Assembly (NCBI GenBank): GCA_946478235.1 | Contig: CAMLBF010000001.1 | Coordinates: 1 to 64,000 of the forward strand | Source: an uncultured Bartonella sp. | GTDB taxonomy: Bacteria; Pseudomonadota; Alphaproteobacteria; Rhizobiales; Rhizobiaceae | DNA: 64,000 bases | Reading direction: 5' to 3' | Shown here: piece after piece, positions 29,979 to 40,367 of the stretch | How the letters are laid out: each line of letters opens with the position of its first letter | How positions within the stretch are numbered: position 1 is the first letter of the stretch | The notes under the pieces: model-generated | Databases searched by the model: none | The model's input: only the letters and a program-made list of their open reading frames with translations | What the model was told of the DNA's origin: nothing | Position numbers and translations under genes: made by a program

Positions 29979-30791
29979 TCAATTTTGGCGCACACCAAGA
30001 CGGGGAAACAACTGCATAATTGCCCCGATCAGATAAATATAGATGCCAGTTACAGACATACCCACTTTAACCCAAAAGGGTGCGTCAAGCTGGTAATAGA
30101 TGCCCACAATACCAAATATACACCACAATAAAAAAACTGTGAGATTTAGTGGACGTAACCGAACAACACGCACCGGATGAAGAAAATAAATTGGCAAGAA
30201 TGAAATAATCGCCGATATCACAACGATACTAAAAGCCGTCCATTCGCCCGGTTTAACGATAAAGAGCGTAAATATCAGCATATTCCACACAACAGGAAAA
30301 CCTTTGAAGAAGTTTTCTTTTGTTTTCATGCCAGTATCTGCGTAATAAATTGCCGATGAAACAACAATTAATGCCCCCGATAAAAATGATAGCCCCTCAC
30401 CCATAAAGCCACTTTGATAAAGTGCAAATGCCGGTATCAAGACATATGTTACATAGTCTATAATATTGTCCAACAATTCTCCCGACCATGTTGGCAAAAC
30501 GTATTTCACTTCTAATTTTCGCGCAATTGGGCCATCTATTCCATCAACCAGCAACGCCAAGCCAAGCCAGCCAAACATTGCTGTCCATTGTTTTTCTGAT
30601 GCTGCAACCAATGATAGAAAAGCCAGAAACGAGCCCGACGCTGTTAATAGATGAACGGAAAAAGCCCTAGCTTGTGGCATTGTAACTTTTTTTTGACGTA
30701 AGCGTTCTGCACCGCTTTTTATTTTTTCGGCGATATCATGTTTCAAATCGGCACCACCCCTCTTTTGTGTCGGTTTATCACTATTTAACAT
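29979..30791 (-). CDS. pcs: phosphatidylcholine synthase
   Basis: Makes phosphatidylcholine directly from CDP-diacylglycerol and choline, a pathway found in rhizobia, Brucella and other host-associated bacteria. The chain has 270 residues and about eight membrane helices after a polar N-terminal tail. The CDP-alcohol phosphotransferase motif is intact (VDGIDGPIARKLE with GELLDNIIDYVTY). External choline, usually from the host, is needed. It is divergent from the UbiH-type gene. Confidence 0.92.
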   Translation of the reverse strand: MLNSDKPTQKRGGADLKHDIAEKIKSGAERLRQKKVTMPQARAFSVHLLTASGSFLAFLSLVAASEKQWTAMFGWLGLALLVDGIDGPIARKLEVKYVLPTWSGELLDNIIDYVTYVLIPAFALYQSGFMGEGLSFLSGALIVVSSAIYYADTGMKTKENFFKGFPVVWNMLIFTLFIVKPGEWTAFSIVVISAIISFLPIYFLHPVRVVRLRPLNLTVFLLWCIFGIVGIYYQLDAPFWVKVGMSVTGIYIYLIGAIMQLFPRLGVRQN

Positions 30792-30934
30792 ACATATTCA
30801 CGCTTTTTTCTACTATTGACCACAAAAAATAAATGAACATGATTGCATCTGTTAACGATCACGACATATTGAAGTTATAACTTTTATATGATTTTGTCTC
30901 ACAAAGGCATAAGAATTTACAGGAAGGATTGGCG

Positions 30935-32164
30935 ATGGCAACTCCAATAAATAGAGAAAAGACCTCAATTACAATCATCGGTGCAGGCCCTGCCGGTATG
31001 TTGGCGGCACTTGCTCTCGCCAATAAAGGTTACTCTTCTATTTTAGTAGGACCAGAAACAAACAGCAATGATCTACGCACAACGGCACTTATGATGCCGG
31101 CAATAGAAGTGCTTAAAACATTAAATATTTGGGAAAATCTGAAACCACACGCAGCAGCTCTTTCCACAATGCGCATTGTTGACGGTACAAAAAGGCTCGT
31201 ACGCAGTCCCGTTGTAAACTTCTATTCTTCTGAAATTGGCGAATTGGCCTTTGGTTATAATATGCCCAATGTCGAATTGAATAATGCAATTGCCGAGGCT
31301 GTGGATAATTGCAAATTGATAAAAAAAGTACCGCTAAATGCAACATCATACAAGCATCATACCAACTATGTTGAAATAACACTGGAAGATCAATCCGTTA
31401 TAGAGACATCATTGGTTGTCGCGGCAGATGGACGTGCGTCTGAAGCACGAAAAGCAGCCGGTATTGAATCCCGTCAATGGAAATATCCGCAAACGGCTGT
31501 TATTCTCAGCTTCTCGCATGATCTTCCTCATAAAAATGTCTCAACTGAATTTCATACAGAAGATGGACCATTTACGCAGGTTCCATTGCCCGGCAATGAA
31601 TCGAGCCTTGTATGGGTGGCAAATCCAGAGCGCGCCAATCAACTTCTTGGTATGGGACCGAAGGGGCTATCCGAAGCAATTGAACGGCAAATGCAATCAA
31701 TGCTTGGCAAGGTAGAAGTTAAAACACCAGCCCAAGGCTGGCCATTATCTGGTATTGTGCCCAAAAGCTTCGCGGCCAACCGTACTATCTTGATTGGTGA
31801 AGCAGCCCACGTTTTCCCACCAATCGGCGCACAAGGACTTAATCTTGGTGTTAGAGATGCAACAAATTTGGTTGATGCAGTTGAAAAAAGCACTGGAGAC
31901 TGTGGCGATATGACTGTCATTGCCGCTTATAATCGCCTTAGAACACCTGACATCTGGGTGCGCACCGGTTCAGTCCATGCTTTAAACCGTGCTTTGCTTT
32001 CCAATTTATTGCCAGCACAAATTGTAAGAAGTGTCGGTTTAGAATTGTTGAGAAATTTTTCTCCACTCCGAAACTTTTTTATGCGGGAAGGCATGCATCC
32101 CGGCAATGGTCTCAGATCAGCAGTAAAGGCATTTATTCCACAATGTAAAAAGACTAACGCATAA
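30935..32164 (+). CDS. UbiH/COQ6-family FAD monooxygenase
   Basis: A flavin-dependent aromatic hydroxylase of about 409 residues, probably for one of the ring hydroxylations of ubiquinone synthesis. The N-terminal FAD dinucleotide motif is IIGAGPAGMLAALALANKG. The mid-chain VVAADGRASEARKAAGI is the DG motif, and the C-terminal GEAAHVFPPIGAQGLNLGVRD is the UbiH family signature. ATG 30935 has AGGAAGG seven bases upstream, better than the in-frame TTG at 30929. Which carbon it hydroxylates cannot be read from sequence. Confidence 0.88.
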   Translation: MATPINREKTSITIIGAGPAGMLAALALANKGYSSILVGPETNSNDLRTTALMMPAIEVLKTLNIWENLKPHAAALSTMRIVDGTKRLVRSPVVNFYSSEIGELAFGYNMPNVELNNAIAEAVDNCKLIKKVPLNATSYKHHTNYVEITLEDQSVIETSLVVAADGRASEARKAAGIESRQWKYPQTAVILSFSHDLPHKNVSTEFHTEDGPFTQVPLPGNESSLVWVANPERANQLLGMGPKGLSEAIERQMQSMLGKVEVKTPAQGWPLSGIVPKSFAANRTILIGEAAHVFPPIGAQGLNLGVRDATNLVDAVEKSTGDCGDMTVIAAYNRLRTPDIWVRTGSVHALNRALLSNLLPAQIVRSVGLELLRNFSPLRNFFMREGMHPGNGLRSAVKAFIPQCKKTNA

Positions 32165-32275
32165 TATTGGGCGACAAGCCTTTTTGATGTTAGCCCAATA
32201 AACGATATAAATAAATTTAATAAACATTTCATCGCGTATAATGATACGCGGTGAAAATATAAAGCGAGGGTGAAA

Positions 32276-32752
32276 ATGTCAGAAACGTCGAAAAATATCG
32301 TAAATAACGTCGCTCTCGATAAAAAAATTATCGTTAATGGTTCGCAGTTTTTACAAGTGGGTGCACTTGTATACCGTTTAAAAAATGACGCTGTGGAATT
32401 CTTACTGATTACCAGCCGTGGAACGGGGCGTTGGATTATTCCCAAAGGTTGGCCTATGCCTGGGCGCACACTTGCGCAAGCTGCACTCAGAGAAGCTTAC
32501 GAAGAAGCTGGCATTCGAGGAATTGTTGAAACCAGTTCTATAGGCTCCTATCAATATTATAAATATGACATGCCCGCCGGCGAAAATGGTGATTTCAATG
32601 TCGATGTTTTCGCGGTGTTATATTCTCATCAGGAAAAAAAATGGCCTGAACGGGGGCAACGTATTTTTGAGTGGGTAACACCACAGGAAGCGGCAAAACG
32701 TGTAACGGAACCACAATTAAAAGAGATTTTATTAAATTTCGAGCCGCATTGA
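32276..32752 (+). CDS. Nudix hydrolase, DIPP-like
   Basis: A 158-residue Nudix-fold pyrophosphohydrolase. The Nudix box is present as PKGWPMPGRTLAQAALREAY followed by EEAGI. The REAYEEAG helix is complete, while the first consensus Glu is Arg, a change common in diphosphoinositol polyphosphate-type bacterial members. The substrate is unknown; nucleoside diphosphate derivatives or polyphosphates are typical. ATG 32276 follows GAGGG. An in-frame GTG at 32270 would add two residues. Confidence 0.87.
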   Translation: MSETSKNIVNNVALDKKIIVNGSQFLQVGALVYRLKNDAVEFLLITSRGTGRWIIPKGWPMPGRTLAQAALREAYEEAGIRGIVETSSIGSYQYYKYDMPAGENGDFNVDVFAVLYSHQEKKWPERGQRIFEWVTPQEAAKRVTEPQLKEILLNFEPH

Positions 32753-32964
32753 TGAAATTACGCTAGTCCAATGTTCAATATAAAGATTGGCATCTTATAT
32801 ATTTGGCTAATAATTTTATGCGTATTCTCTTTTAAGCTCATTAGCTTATTTACGTGTCGATTTTCGCTATTCACCCGTTTGGTTTGTCTGATGACGCCCA
32901 TTTCAAAAAATAAAGCGAAGATTTATTTCTTCCCCATTATTCACATAAATTCTGTTTATACTAT

Positions 32965-32980
32965 CCACTATATATAGTTG
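32965..32980. promoter_or_regulatory. NrdR-box-like palindrome upstream of nrdJ
   Basis: CCACTATATATAGTTG closely matches the NrdR consensus ACACTATATATAGTGT and is palindromic except at one base pair. A weaker 16-base match lies directly upstream (32949-32964). NrdR boxes usually occur as pairs about 31 bases apart, and a good second box at that spacing is missing. It lies 468 bases before the nrdJ ATG. Confidence 0.6.
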
Positions 32981-33005
32981 TTTTGCTTTTTATCAGATCT
33001 GTGTC

Positions 33006-33034
33006 TTGACGGAACGACGCTTTTGATCTTTTAT
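33006..33034 (+). promoter_or_regulatory. candidate sigma-70 promoter of nrdJ
   Basis: TTGACG (33006-33011), a 17-base spacer and TTTTAT (33029-33034). It lies 26 bases downstream of the NrdR-like palindrome and would give a leader of about 400 bases. Confidence 0.4.
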
Positions 33035-33050
33035 CGTGAAAGAGCATAAA

Positions 33051-33074
33051 GACCTTTTAATAAGGTTTTTTGTT
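33051..33074 (+). terminator. weak terminator-like hairpin in nrdJ leader
   Basis: A 6-bp stem GACCTT/AAGGTT with loop TTAAT is followed by T5. It lies just after the candidate promoter. It could end read-through from the Nudix gene or act as an attenuator. The stem is short. Confidence 0.3.
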
Positions 33075-33448
33075 TTGTGGGGTGTCTGAGGGTGGTTGTA
33101 TCTGAATGGGTTAGCGTTGAATGCAGTTTTAAAAACGGGCATTCTTTTTTTTGGGGCATAAAGGGGTGTGCACTAATTAAAAAAAAATACGCGAAAGCAC
33201 CATATTTAGTGTTGCCTTTTTAAAAAGCTACACGATATAGAGATCTTCTCAGATTAAGAGAATGATATCGAGTCTTGAGCGAGATGGATTGTTTTGTTCG
33301 TCCATCTATAAAAGAAACGGTAATAGAAATTAGAGAATAGAACATCTTTAACCGACAAATATATGAGGTTGGAGATGTGTTCGTGCGCGTTCGCTTTGAT
33401 AAAACAAAGTGAATGCATAGGATACAACATATAGATAAGGGTTAGACT

Positions 33449-36400
33449 ATGAGAATCGTGCGCCACTTCACTAAAGAGGATCAATCACCATTTGCGGAGA
33501 TTGAATTTCGAAAGGCGACAAGTGAAATTAAAAATCCTGATGGTTCCATAGTTTTTCGTTTGGAAAATATCGATGTACCTGCACAATATAGCCAAGTAGC
33601 AGCAGATATTCTTGCTCAAAAATATTTCCGTAAAGCTGGTGTTCCTGCGGCATTGAAAAGAGTCGAGGAAAATGATGTGCCATCTTGGCTTTGGCGGTCT
33701 GTTGCTGATGAGAAAGCTCTGGCAAAATTACCAGAAAATGAACGTTTTGGTTCTGAAATGGATGCGCGCCAAGTATTTTCGCGCTTAGCTGGAACATGGA
33801 CTTATTGGGGCTGGAAAGGCGGATATTTCGATAGCGAGGCTGATGCGCTCGCTTTTAGAGATGAACTTTCCTATATGCTTGCAACACAACGCGTAGCGCC
33901 AAATAGCCCACAATGGTTCAATACAGGTTTGTATTGGGCATATGGAATTAATGGACCAAGCCAAGGCCATTTTTATGTTGACTGGAAAACTGGCGTTCTT
34001 ACCAAGTCCGCTTCATCTTATGAACATCCTCAACCGCATGCATGTTTCATTCAATCTGTTGCCGATGACCTTGTTAACGAAGGCGGCATTATGGATCTTT
34101 GGGTTAGAGAAGCACGCCTTTTTAAATATGGATCAGGCACAGGTTCGAATTTTTCGCAAGTAAGAGGTGAAGGCGAAAGTCTATCCGGTGGTGGTAAATC
34201 ATCTGGTTTGATGAGCTTTTTGAAAATTGGTGACCGTGCGGCCGGTGCCATCAAATCGGGTGGCACAACACGACGCGCTGCCAAGATGGTGGTGGTTGAT
34301 ATCGACCATCCGGATGTTGAAACATATATCGACTGGAAGGTTCATGAAGAACAAAAAGTTGCAGCTCTTGTTACCGGTTCAAAAATAGTAAAAAAACATC
34401 TCACTGCTATCATGAAAGCATGTGTCAATTGTGAAGCAGATAATGGTGACTGTTTTGACCCCAATAAAAATCCTGCATTAAAGCGTGAAATTCGCGCTGC
34501 GAAGAAAGATCAAGTTCCAGAAAACTATATCCAACGCGTTATACAATTTGCGCGTCAAGGATATCGGGATATAGAATTTTCAACATATGATACGGATTGG
34601 GATTCTGAGGCATATCTCACCGTTTCCGGTCAAAATTCCAACAATTCGGTTTCGTTGAAAGATGAATTTCTCCGCGCTGTTGAAAAAGATAGCGATTGGG
34701 ACCTTATTCGACGCACAGATGGAAAAGTGCATAAAACAGTTCGCGCCCGTGACTTGTGGGACCGTATTTCCTATGCTGCTTGGGCATCTGCTGATCCTGG
34801 AGTGCATTTCAATACAACAATGAATGATTGGCATACGTCACCAGCTGCCGGTCCAATTCGCGCATCAAATCCATGTTCTGAATACATGTTCCTTGACGAC
34901 ACCGCATGTAATTTAGCTTCAATTAACTTATTGACGTATCGTAAACACGATGGCTCTTTTGATATTGATGCTTATGAGCATACTGTACGTTTATGGACCA
35001 TTGTACTTGAAATATCTGTTATGATGGCCCAATTCCCATCAAAAGAAATTGCCCAACGCTCATATGAATATCGTACATTGGGACTTGGATATGCAAATAT
35101 CGGCGGTCTTTTGATGACATCAGGAATACCTTATGATTCAGATAAGGGACGCGCTATTTGTGGTGCCTTGTCTGCAATTATGACAGGTGTGGCTTATGCA
35201 ACCTCTGCTGAAATGGCAAAAGAACTCGGCACTTTTGCTGGTTATGCGCCAAATAAAAATGATATGTTGCGCGTTATCCGCAATCATCGTCGTGCAGCAT
35301 ATGGTGAAACGTCGGGCTATGAAAAATTGGCTGTTAATCCAGTTGGATTAATTGCGAAAGACTGCCCAGATCCAAAAATGATCGAATGCGCCCGTAAAGC
35401 TTGGGATAAAGCGTTGGAACTCGGTGAGCAATATGGCTATCGTAATGCTCAAGCCACGGTTGTTGCTCCAACAGGTACAATCGGCTTGGTCATGGATTGT
35501 GACACCACTGGTATTGAGCCGGATTTTGCTTTGGTAAAGTTCAAGAAGCTTGCAGGTGGTGGTTATTTCAAAATTATTAATCGCGCGGTGCCAGAAGCGC
35601 TGAGAACCTTGGGCTACTCAGAAAGCCAAATTGCAGAAATTGAAGCTTATGCGGTTGGCCATGGTAACATCAATCAGGCACCTGGGGTTAATCCTACCTC
35701 ATTGAAATCAAAGGGGTTCACTGATGAGAAGATTGAAGCCATCAATGGCGCATTAAAAGGCGCATTTGATATCAAATTTGTGTTCAATAAGTGGACACTG
35801 GGAGAAGATTTCTGCAAAGACACGCTTCATTTCACTGATGAACAATTGGACGATTTTTCATTTGAAATGTTACCAGCGTTAGGCTTCACGAAAAAAGAAA
35901 TAGAAGATGCAAATCTTCATGTTTGCGGTGCCATGACCTTAGAAGGTGCCCCTCACCTGAAGGAAGAACATTACCCTGTCTTTGATTGTGCGAATGCATG
36001 CGGCAAGATTGGTAAACGGTATCTTTCAGTTGAAAGCCATATCCGCATGATGGCTGCTGCTCAGCCTTTCATATCTGGTGCAATATCAAAAACAATTAAT
36101 ATGCCAAATGAGGCTACCGTTGAAGATTGTGCCAATGCATATATGTTGTCATGGAAACTGGCATTAAAAGCCAATGCGCTTTATCGTGATGGTTCAAAAC
36201 TGTCGCAGCCATTAAATGCATCACTTATTTCCGATGATGACGATGATGCTGTTGAAGAACTTATCGAGCAGCCAGTTGCAGCGCGCGCAACAATGATAAG
36301 TGAAAGAATAGTTGAAAAGATTATCGAAAAGCACGTTCATGATCGTGATCGGTTGCCCAATCGTCGTCAAGGATACACACAAAAAGCGGTTGTTGGTGGA

Positions 36401-37201
36401 CACAAGGTCTATCTCCGCACTGGCGAATTTGGTGACGGACGTTTGGGTGAAATATTTATCGATATGCATAAGGAAGGCGCAGCTTTCCGCGCAATGATGA
36501 ATAATTTTGCAATCGCTATTTCACTGGGTCTGCAATATGGCGTACCTTTGGAAGAATATGTTGATGCTTTCACATTTACAAAATTTGAACCTGCTGGCAT
36601 GGTTCAAGGGAATGATGCGATCAAAAATGCAACCTCAATTCTTGATTATGTATTTCGTGAGCTCGCGGTTTCCTATTTAGGTCGGTATGATTTGGCTCAT
36701 GTCGATATTTCTGACTTTTCCAACACCGCTTTAGGAAAAGGCGTGAAAGAAGGCAAAACAAACCTTATCTCAACAGGCTGGACACGTGGCTATAAGCCTA
36801 AAATGAGCAGCCAAAGCCCAGAGAGTAAAGGTCCAACCGTAACGTCACAAATATCAACAAAATCCAATGTAACAACATTGAAAACCGCAACAACAAGCGC
36901 GCCAAAAGCTGCTTCATTAGAAACACAAGGCGCTACAGCGTTAAAAGCAAGTCCGGAAGTCCAGACCGAAGGAAAGATTGACAATCTATTCAAAAATGCT
37001 CCTTCTTCCGCTGCCGCACCAAACAAGGCTGAAACGGACGCTGCCGATGAAGCAAAGAAAGTTGCAGCAGAGCGTAGACGTCATGCAATGATGCAGGGAT
37101 ATACTGGTGATATGTGTACAGAATGCCAAAACTTTACAATGGTACGAAATGGTACATGTCTGAAATGTGACACTTGCGGCGCTACAAGCGGTTGTAGTTA
37201 A
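33449..37201 (+). CDS. nrdJ: vitamin B12-dependent ribonucleotide reductase (class II)
   Basis: Reduces ribonucleotides to deoxyribonucleotides using adenosylcobalamin, independent of oxygen. The chain has 1250 residues, in the alphaproteobacterial NrdJ range. Visible features are an N-terminal domain with [16 protein letters not shown] and [20 protein letters not shown], the active-site loop region [20 protein letters not shown], and [20 protein letters not shown]. After a low-complexity Ala/Ser/Thr linker (about residues 1115-1210), a C-terminal zinc-ribbon-like Cys cluster (CTECQ...CLKCDTCG) serves redox renewal. The cell must obtain cobalamin. Confidence 0.95.
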   Translation: MRIVRHFTKEDQSPFAEIEFRKATSEIKNPDGSIVFRLENIDVPAQYSQVAADILAQKYFRKAGVPAALKRVEENDVPSWLWRSVADEKALAKLPENERFGSEMDARQVFSRLAGTWTYWGWKGGYFDSEADALAFRDELSYMLATQRVAPNSPQWFNTGLYWAYGINGPSQGHFYVDWKTGVLTKSASSYEHPQPHACFIQSVADDLVNEGGIMDLWVREARLFKYGSGTGSNFSQVRGEGESLSGGGKSSGLMSFLKIGDRAAGAIKSGGTTRRAAKMVVVDIDHPDVETYIDWKVHEEQKVAALVTGSKIVKKHLTAIMKACVNCEADNGDCFDPNKNPALKREIRAAKKDQVPENYIQRVIQFARQGYRDIEFSTYDTDWDSEAYLTVSGQNSNNSVSLKDEFLRAVEKDSDWDLIRRTDGKVHKTVRARDLWDRISYAAWASADPGVHFNTTMNDWHTSPAAGPIRASNPCSEYMFLDDTACNLASINLLTYRKHDGSFDIDAYEHTVRLWTIVLEISVMMAQFPSKEIAQRSYEYRTLGLGYANIGGLLMTSGIPYDSDKGRAICGALSAIMTGVAYATSAEMAKELGTFAGYAPNKNDMLRVIRNHRRAAYGETSGYEKLAVNPVGLIAKDCPDPKMIECARKAWDKALELGEQYGYRNAQATVVAPTGTIGLVMDCDTTGIEPDFALVKFKKLAGGGYFKIINRAVPEALRTLGYSESQIAEIEAYAVGHGNINQAPGVNPTSLKSKGFTDEKIEAINGALKGAFDIKFVFNKWTLGEDFCKDTLHFTDEQLDDFSFEMLPALGFTKKEIEDANLHVCGAMTLEGAPHLKEEHYPVFDCANACGKIGKRYLSVESHIRMMAAAQPFISGAISKTINMPNEATVEDCANAYMLSWKLALKANALYRDGSKLSQPLNASLISDDDDDAVEELIEQPVAARATMISERIVEKIIEKHVHDRDRLPNRRQGYTQKAVVGGHKVYLRTGEFGDGRLGEIFIDMHKEGAAFRAMMNNFAIAISLGLQYGVPLEEYVDAFTFTKFEPAGMVQGNDAIKNATSILDYVFRELAVSYLGRYDLAHVDISDFSNTALGKGVKEGKTNLISTGWTRGYKPKMSSQSPESKGPTVTSQISTKSNVTTLKTATTSAPKAASLETQGATALKASPEVQTEGKIDNLFKNAPSSAAAPNKAETDAADEAKKVAAERRRHAMMQGYTGDMCTECQNFTMVRNGTCLKCDTCGATSGCS

Positions 37202-37228
37202 TATTCTAACTATGTAAGTTGTAAAAAT

Positions 37229-37257
37229 TAGGCCTCCAGTCTTGGAGGCCTTTTTAT
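37229..37257 (+). terminator. Rho-independent terminator of nrdJ
   Basis: An 8-bp stem AGGCCTCC/GGAGGCCT (37230-37237 with 37244-37251), 6-base loop, followed by a T-run. An A-run upstream makes it potentially bidirectional. Confidence 0.92.
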
Positions 37258-38030
37258 TTATATCTCTCTGAGAAAGAACAACACATTCGTTGAAGCAGCA
37301 TGAAGATAGGTTATTAAGCTAAGCGTTTGAGATATTAGTGCTGACAGTCAAATTCAATGTTTCATGTATTGCGCTAATTGGTCTTTTTAAAAAACAAACT
37401 CTCTAAAAGATCATCTCTTCATCGGCTTTGAAAAAAGTCATATGATCTTGGCCAATTAATCTAAGTCGTCAATCGGCATAAACATCTTCTGAAAATTGAT
37501 AATCTTGGCAGATGATAGCCTAAGAGCCGTAGATTACAGCTTAAGACACGCGAATATCTTGAGTACCTGCTCCATTGTCATAAGGCTGTTTAACCTTATC
37601 CAATCTTTACCGTCTTAGAGTTTTGGACTGAAGTGTTTCCAGTCACATCTTATCGCAAAAATAAAACATGGCATATTGTCAGCTATTTGAGCGTATTTTT
37701 TTGAGAAGATCTCAGAAAACAACCAGAGATCCCTCGGACAAAAACTGGCTGCGTCACATCAATATCAATTGAAATAACATTTTTCGGCATCTGTTAAACG
37801 TTGCCCGATATCCTAATAAAATTGGCAAATTCTTAACCAGAACTCCCCCAAATATGTTGTTTTCAATATATTGATTTTCTGTGAGAATTATTCAAACCAA
37901 AACGACACATCGCTTGAAAGCATAGTGACAGAATAATCACGCACCACACAGTTATTGAAGACTATTCAGTCAAGTGAACAGCATTCCAGCATCAAAATAT
38001 AAACCTACATTCCATGCCATAGAGCAACAG
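37258..38030. other. gene-free stretch, no function seen
   Basis: About 770 bases between two terminators with no open frame of coding character on either strand. A short hairpin-forming segment lies around 37625-37650 (GACTG/CAGTC). Reverse-strand reading of 37380-37590 gives protein-like runs broken by several stops, which might be a decayed gene, but no family can be named. Confidence 0.4.
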
Positions 38031-38061
38031 CAAAAAGCTGGAGCGTTTAAATACGCTCCAG
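38031..38061 (-). terminator. Rho-independent terminator of the exporter operon
   Basis: A perfect 9-bp stem CTGGAGCGT/ACGCTCCAG with a 6-base loop, followed by T5 on the reverse strand. It lies nine bases beyond the stop of the DUF900-like lipoprotein gene. Confidence 0.9.
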
Positions 38062-38069
38062 TACAAATT

Positions 38070-39254
38070 TTACTGGTTGGCCATAGAGGATAGAATGCGA
38101 GTTGGCGCATACATAATCAAATTTGTTGTGCCTCTTAAAACGCTACCACCATCAGAAAGAAGCTCTTGCCCATCCGTTTGTTCTGTGCCCTGCATCAGTG
38201 ATGTTGATAATGCTCCATCGTGAGAAAGCGCCATTAAGGTTGGCGATGAGGCAAATACACTATGTGCGCCACCGTCCACATTGGAAAGATCAAGAACAGC
38301 AATACCATTGCTTTGTAAAAGTTTGATACTCGAACCATCACCGACGCGAGCATGCCCACCTGTCAAACGGCTTGACACAGCTAAAGCCTTATCCTTGCGT
38401 GATACAAGCACAGCCGTTGGTGTGGGAAGCTTTTTAATATCTTTCAACTGTCGTTCAAAAACATCAACATCTATATCTGGCGCAGCCATCAATAAGCTTG
38501 ATATCCGATCAATAGGTCGTCTCTTGCCCTGCAGAGCTAAGCTTCGCAATGCTTCCATCGTAACATAATTACCCATTGAGTGAGCAACAACTGTAATCTG
38601 GTTGGCTTCTGTTTCACTTAACAATGTCAACAGGTCTGCAAGTCCATCACGCGCAAAGTCGGCACTATCGCGGTCATATACATATAAAGGAAGAGATCCG
38701 CCTGATGGCCAAGAATAATGCACCGTAACAGCATCTAAAGAATAGTCATAGGCAAACTGAGCCGCACGAAATGTACTGTCTGCAAAATTATTGTTATAGC
38801 CATGGATAAAGAGGAAAATTTCCCGTTTACCTTTCGGTTTTTTATCAAGTGCAGCATTGAGCTGTTTTTTAAACATTTCCCGACCGTTGTACTTTACAAC
38901 GGAAACAGCAGAAAAATATTTCTTTAAATCGGGCTTATATCCATTGGTCTCAACCATACCCTTTTGGTGTTCCTGTGGGATACCTACATCAACACGTGCA
39001 TAATTAAGCGTTTTTGAGCGTTTAATACCAAATGGTTCAGAGTAGTTATTTTGTGCTTCTCTGCTTGTTGCAACATAGACAGGAACAATGGCCTTAGCTT
39101 TTCCTGGTTTTACTATTGCAGCATTACGTGCTGCCACCATATCTGGTGTCGCATTTTTACCATGCCATAAAACCGCACGTGATCCGCCACAAGCGACCAA
39201 AGTCGCAGATAAAATGGATATAACGGCAAATTTGCCAAATTTGTGCATTCTCAT
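38070..39254 (-). CDS. lipoprotein alpha/beta hydrolase, DUF900-like
   Basis: A 394-residue predicted lipoprotein. The signal peptide ends in the lipobox LVAC (Cys22). The hydrolase domain matches the DUF900 family, with FLFIHGYNNNFADSTFRAAQ, VHYSWPSGGSLPLY and the nucleophile elbow VVAHSMGNYV (Ser). The acid residue is likely in MAAPDIDVDVF and the His in GGAHSVF. The substrate is unknown. The ATG overlaps the stop of the ABC-2 permease gene by four bases, so this enzyme is translated with the exporter. A role in the same envelope process is likely but not proven. Confidence 0.85.
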   Translation of the reverse strand: MRMHKFGKFAVISILSATLVACGGSRAVLWHGKNATPDMVAARNAAIVKPGKAKAIVPVYVATSREAQNNYSEPFGIKRSKTLNYARVDVGIPQEHQKGMVETNGYKPDLKKYFSAVSVVKYNGREMFKKQLNAALDKKPKGKREIFLFIHGYNNNFADSTFRAAQFAYDYSLDAVTVHYSWPSGGSLPLYVYDRDSADFARDGLADLLTLLSETEANQITVVAHSMGNYVTMEALRSLALQGKRRPIDRISSLLMAAPDIDVDVFERQLKDIKKLPTPTAVLVSRKDKALAVSSRLTGGHARVGDGSSIKLLQSNGIAVLDLSNVDGGAHSVFASSPTLMALSHDGALSTSLMQGTEQTDGQELLSDGGSVLRGTTNLIMYAPTRILSSMANQ

Positions 39255-40363
39255 TTAAGTGTTGCCCTGAACCGATTAAGCGAAAATGCGAATAACACAA
39301 CTCCGATAATTGCTAAAGCAGCAAAATTTACCCATACGACAGAAAATCCTGCACCGCGGTAAAGAATTGATTGAGCCATCATAATAAAATGGGTATTTGG
39401 CGCGGCCAACATAATGTTCTGGATAAATACTGGCATACTTTCACGCGGCGTTATCCCACCCGACAAAATTTGTAGCGGCATCAATACTAACATTAGCAAC
39501 AAACCAAATTGCGGCATAGAACCGGCAATTGTTGCTAAGGCAATACCCATTGATGTGGTCGCAAATAATTGTAACACCGTGCCTGCAAGAAAAAGCAATA
39601 GAGAGCCTTCAATAGGAACCTTCAGCAGTCCTTGTACAATAAATATCAATGAAAAAGTGGCGGAAACCAACACAATCAATCCCATTGACCAGACTTTAGA
39701 AATCATGATCTCTGTCGGGGTAACGGGCATGACCAACAGATGCTCGACTGTTCCATGCTCGCGTTCTCTAATCAAAGCTGTCCCCGTCAGGATAATTGAC
39801 AACATCGTAATGCTGTTGATCACGTTAATAATCGAGCCAAACCAAGATTTATTAAGATCTGGATTAAAACGCGCTCTCAAAGCCAACGAAACCTGTTGTG
39901 GTTGTTTGGATCTATAATGGGCGACAAATTCGTTCACTTCGGCATCAACAATCTGCTGGATATAATTTGAGCCCGTCAAAGCTTGGGTTGTGCGGGTTGC
40001 ATCAACATCAAGCTGTATAGCTGGTGAGCGACCTGCAAGCACATCTCGCTGAAAATTTGGTGGAATATCTACGGCAAATGTATCAATTCCCTGATCCATC
40101 CGCGCATCCAATTCAGATTGGTTAATGTCTTCCGGCGTTGTAAAATAAGGCGGCAGGAAAGCCGTTGCTATCCGTGTCGATAACTGCGAACTATCTTCAT
40201 CGACAATGGAAATCGGTGTTTTATTGAGTGTTTCAGGCGTAGCGTGTGAAGCTATGTAGATAGAAAATGTAAATGCATAAATAATGAGGATCAGCAACAT
40301 TGGATCGCGAAATACGCTCAACAGTTCCTTGATACCCAATTGCAAAATGTTACTTAGCTTCAT
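39251..40363 (-). CDS. ABC-2 type permease (YhhJ-like)
   Basis: A 370-residue membrane protein. One N-terminal helix (LLILIIYAFTFSIYIAS) is followed by a periplasmic domain of about 130 residues and five C-terminal helices. The ABC-2 signature region is REREHGTVEHLLVMPVTPTEIMISK. It is related to the half-permease that follows RbbA in many Proteobacteria (YhhJ). Four bases separate it from the rbbA-like stop. Confidence 0.88.
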   Translation of the reverse strand: MKLSNILQLGIKELLSVFRDPMLLILIIYAFTFSIYIASHATPETLNKTPISIVDEDSSQLSTRIATAFLPPYFTTPEDINQSELDARMDQGIDTFAVDIPPNFQRDVLAGRSPAIQLDVDATRTTQALTGSNYIQQIVDAEVNEFVAHYRSKQPQQVSLALRARFNPDLNKSWFGSIINVINSITMLSIILTGTALIREREHGTVEHLLVMPVTPTEIMISKVWSMGLIVLVSATFSLIFIVQGLLKVPIEGSLLLFLAGTVLQLFATTSMGIALATIAGSMPQFGLLLMLVLMPLQILSGGITPRESMPVFIQNIMLAAPNTHFIMMAQSILYRGAGFSVVWVNFAALAIIGVVLFAFSLNRFRATLK

Positions 40364-40367
40364 GACA

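Larger units (their letters stand above)
32753..33448. other. long spacer and leader upstream of nrdJ
   Basis: Nearly 700 bases without a credible gene. It contains a NrdR-box-like palindrome (32965-32980), a candidate promoter (33006-33034), a weak terminator-like hairpin (33051-33070) and further hairpins at 33246-33262, 33282-33307 and 33393-33411. I do not see the GCCACTG or B12-box sequences of a cobalamin riboswitch. Confidence 0.5.

Noticed and set aside
32771-32977. 68-codon forward frame after the Nudix gene
   Set aside because: AT-rich hydrophobic translation of spacer DNA with no ribosome site. It runs across the NrdR-like palindrome.
32981-33448. Cobalamin riboswitch before nrdJ
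   Set aside because: Expected for a B12-dependent enzyme, but the GCCACTG core and B12-box sequences are not visible. Only unrelated hairpins are seen.
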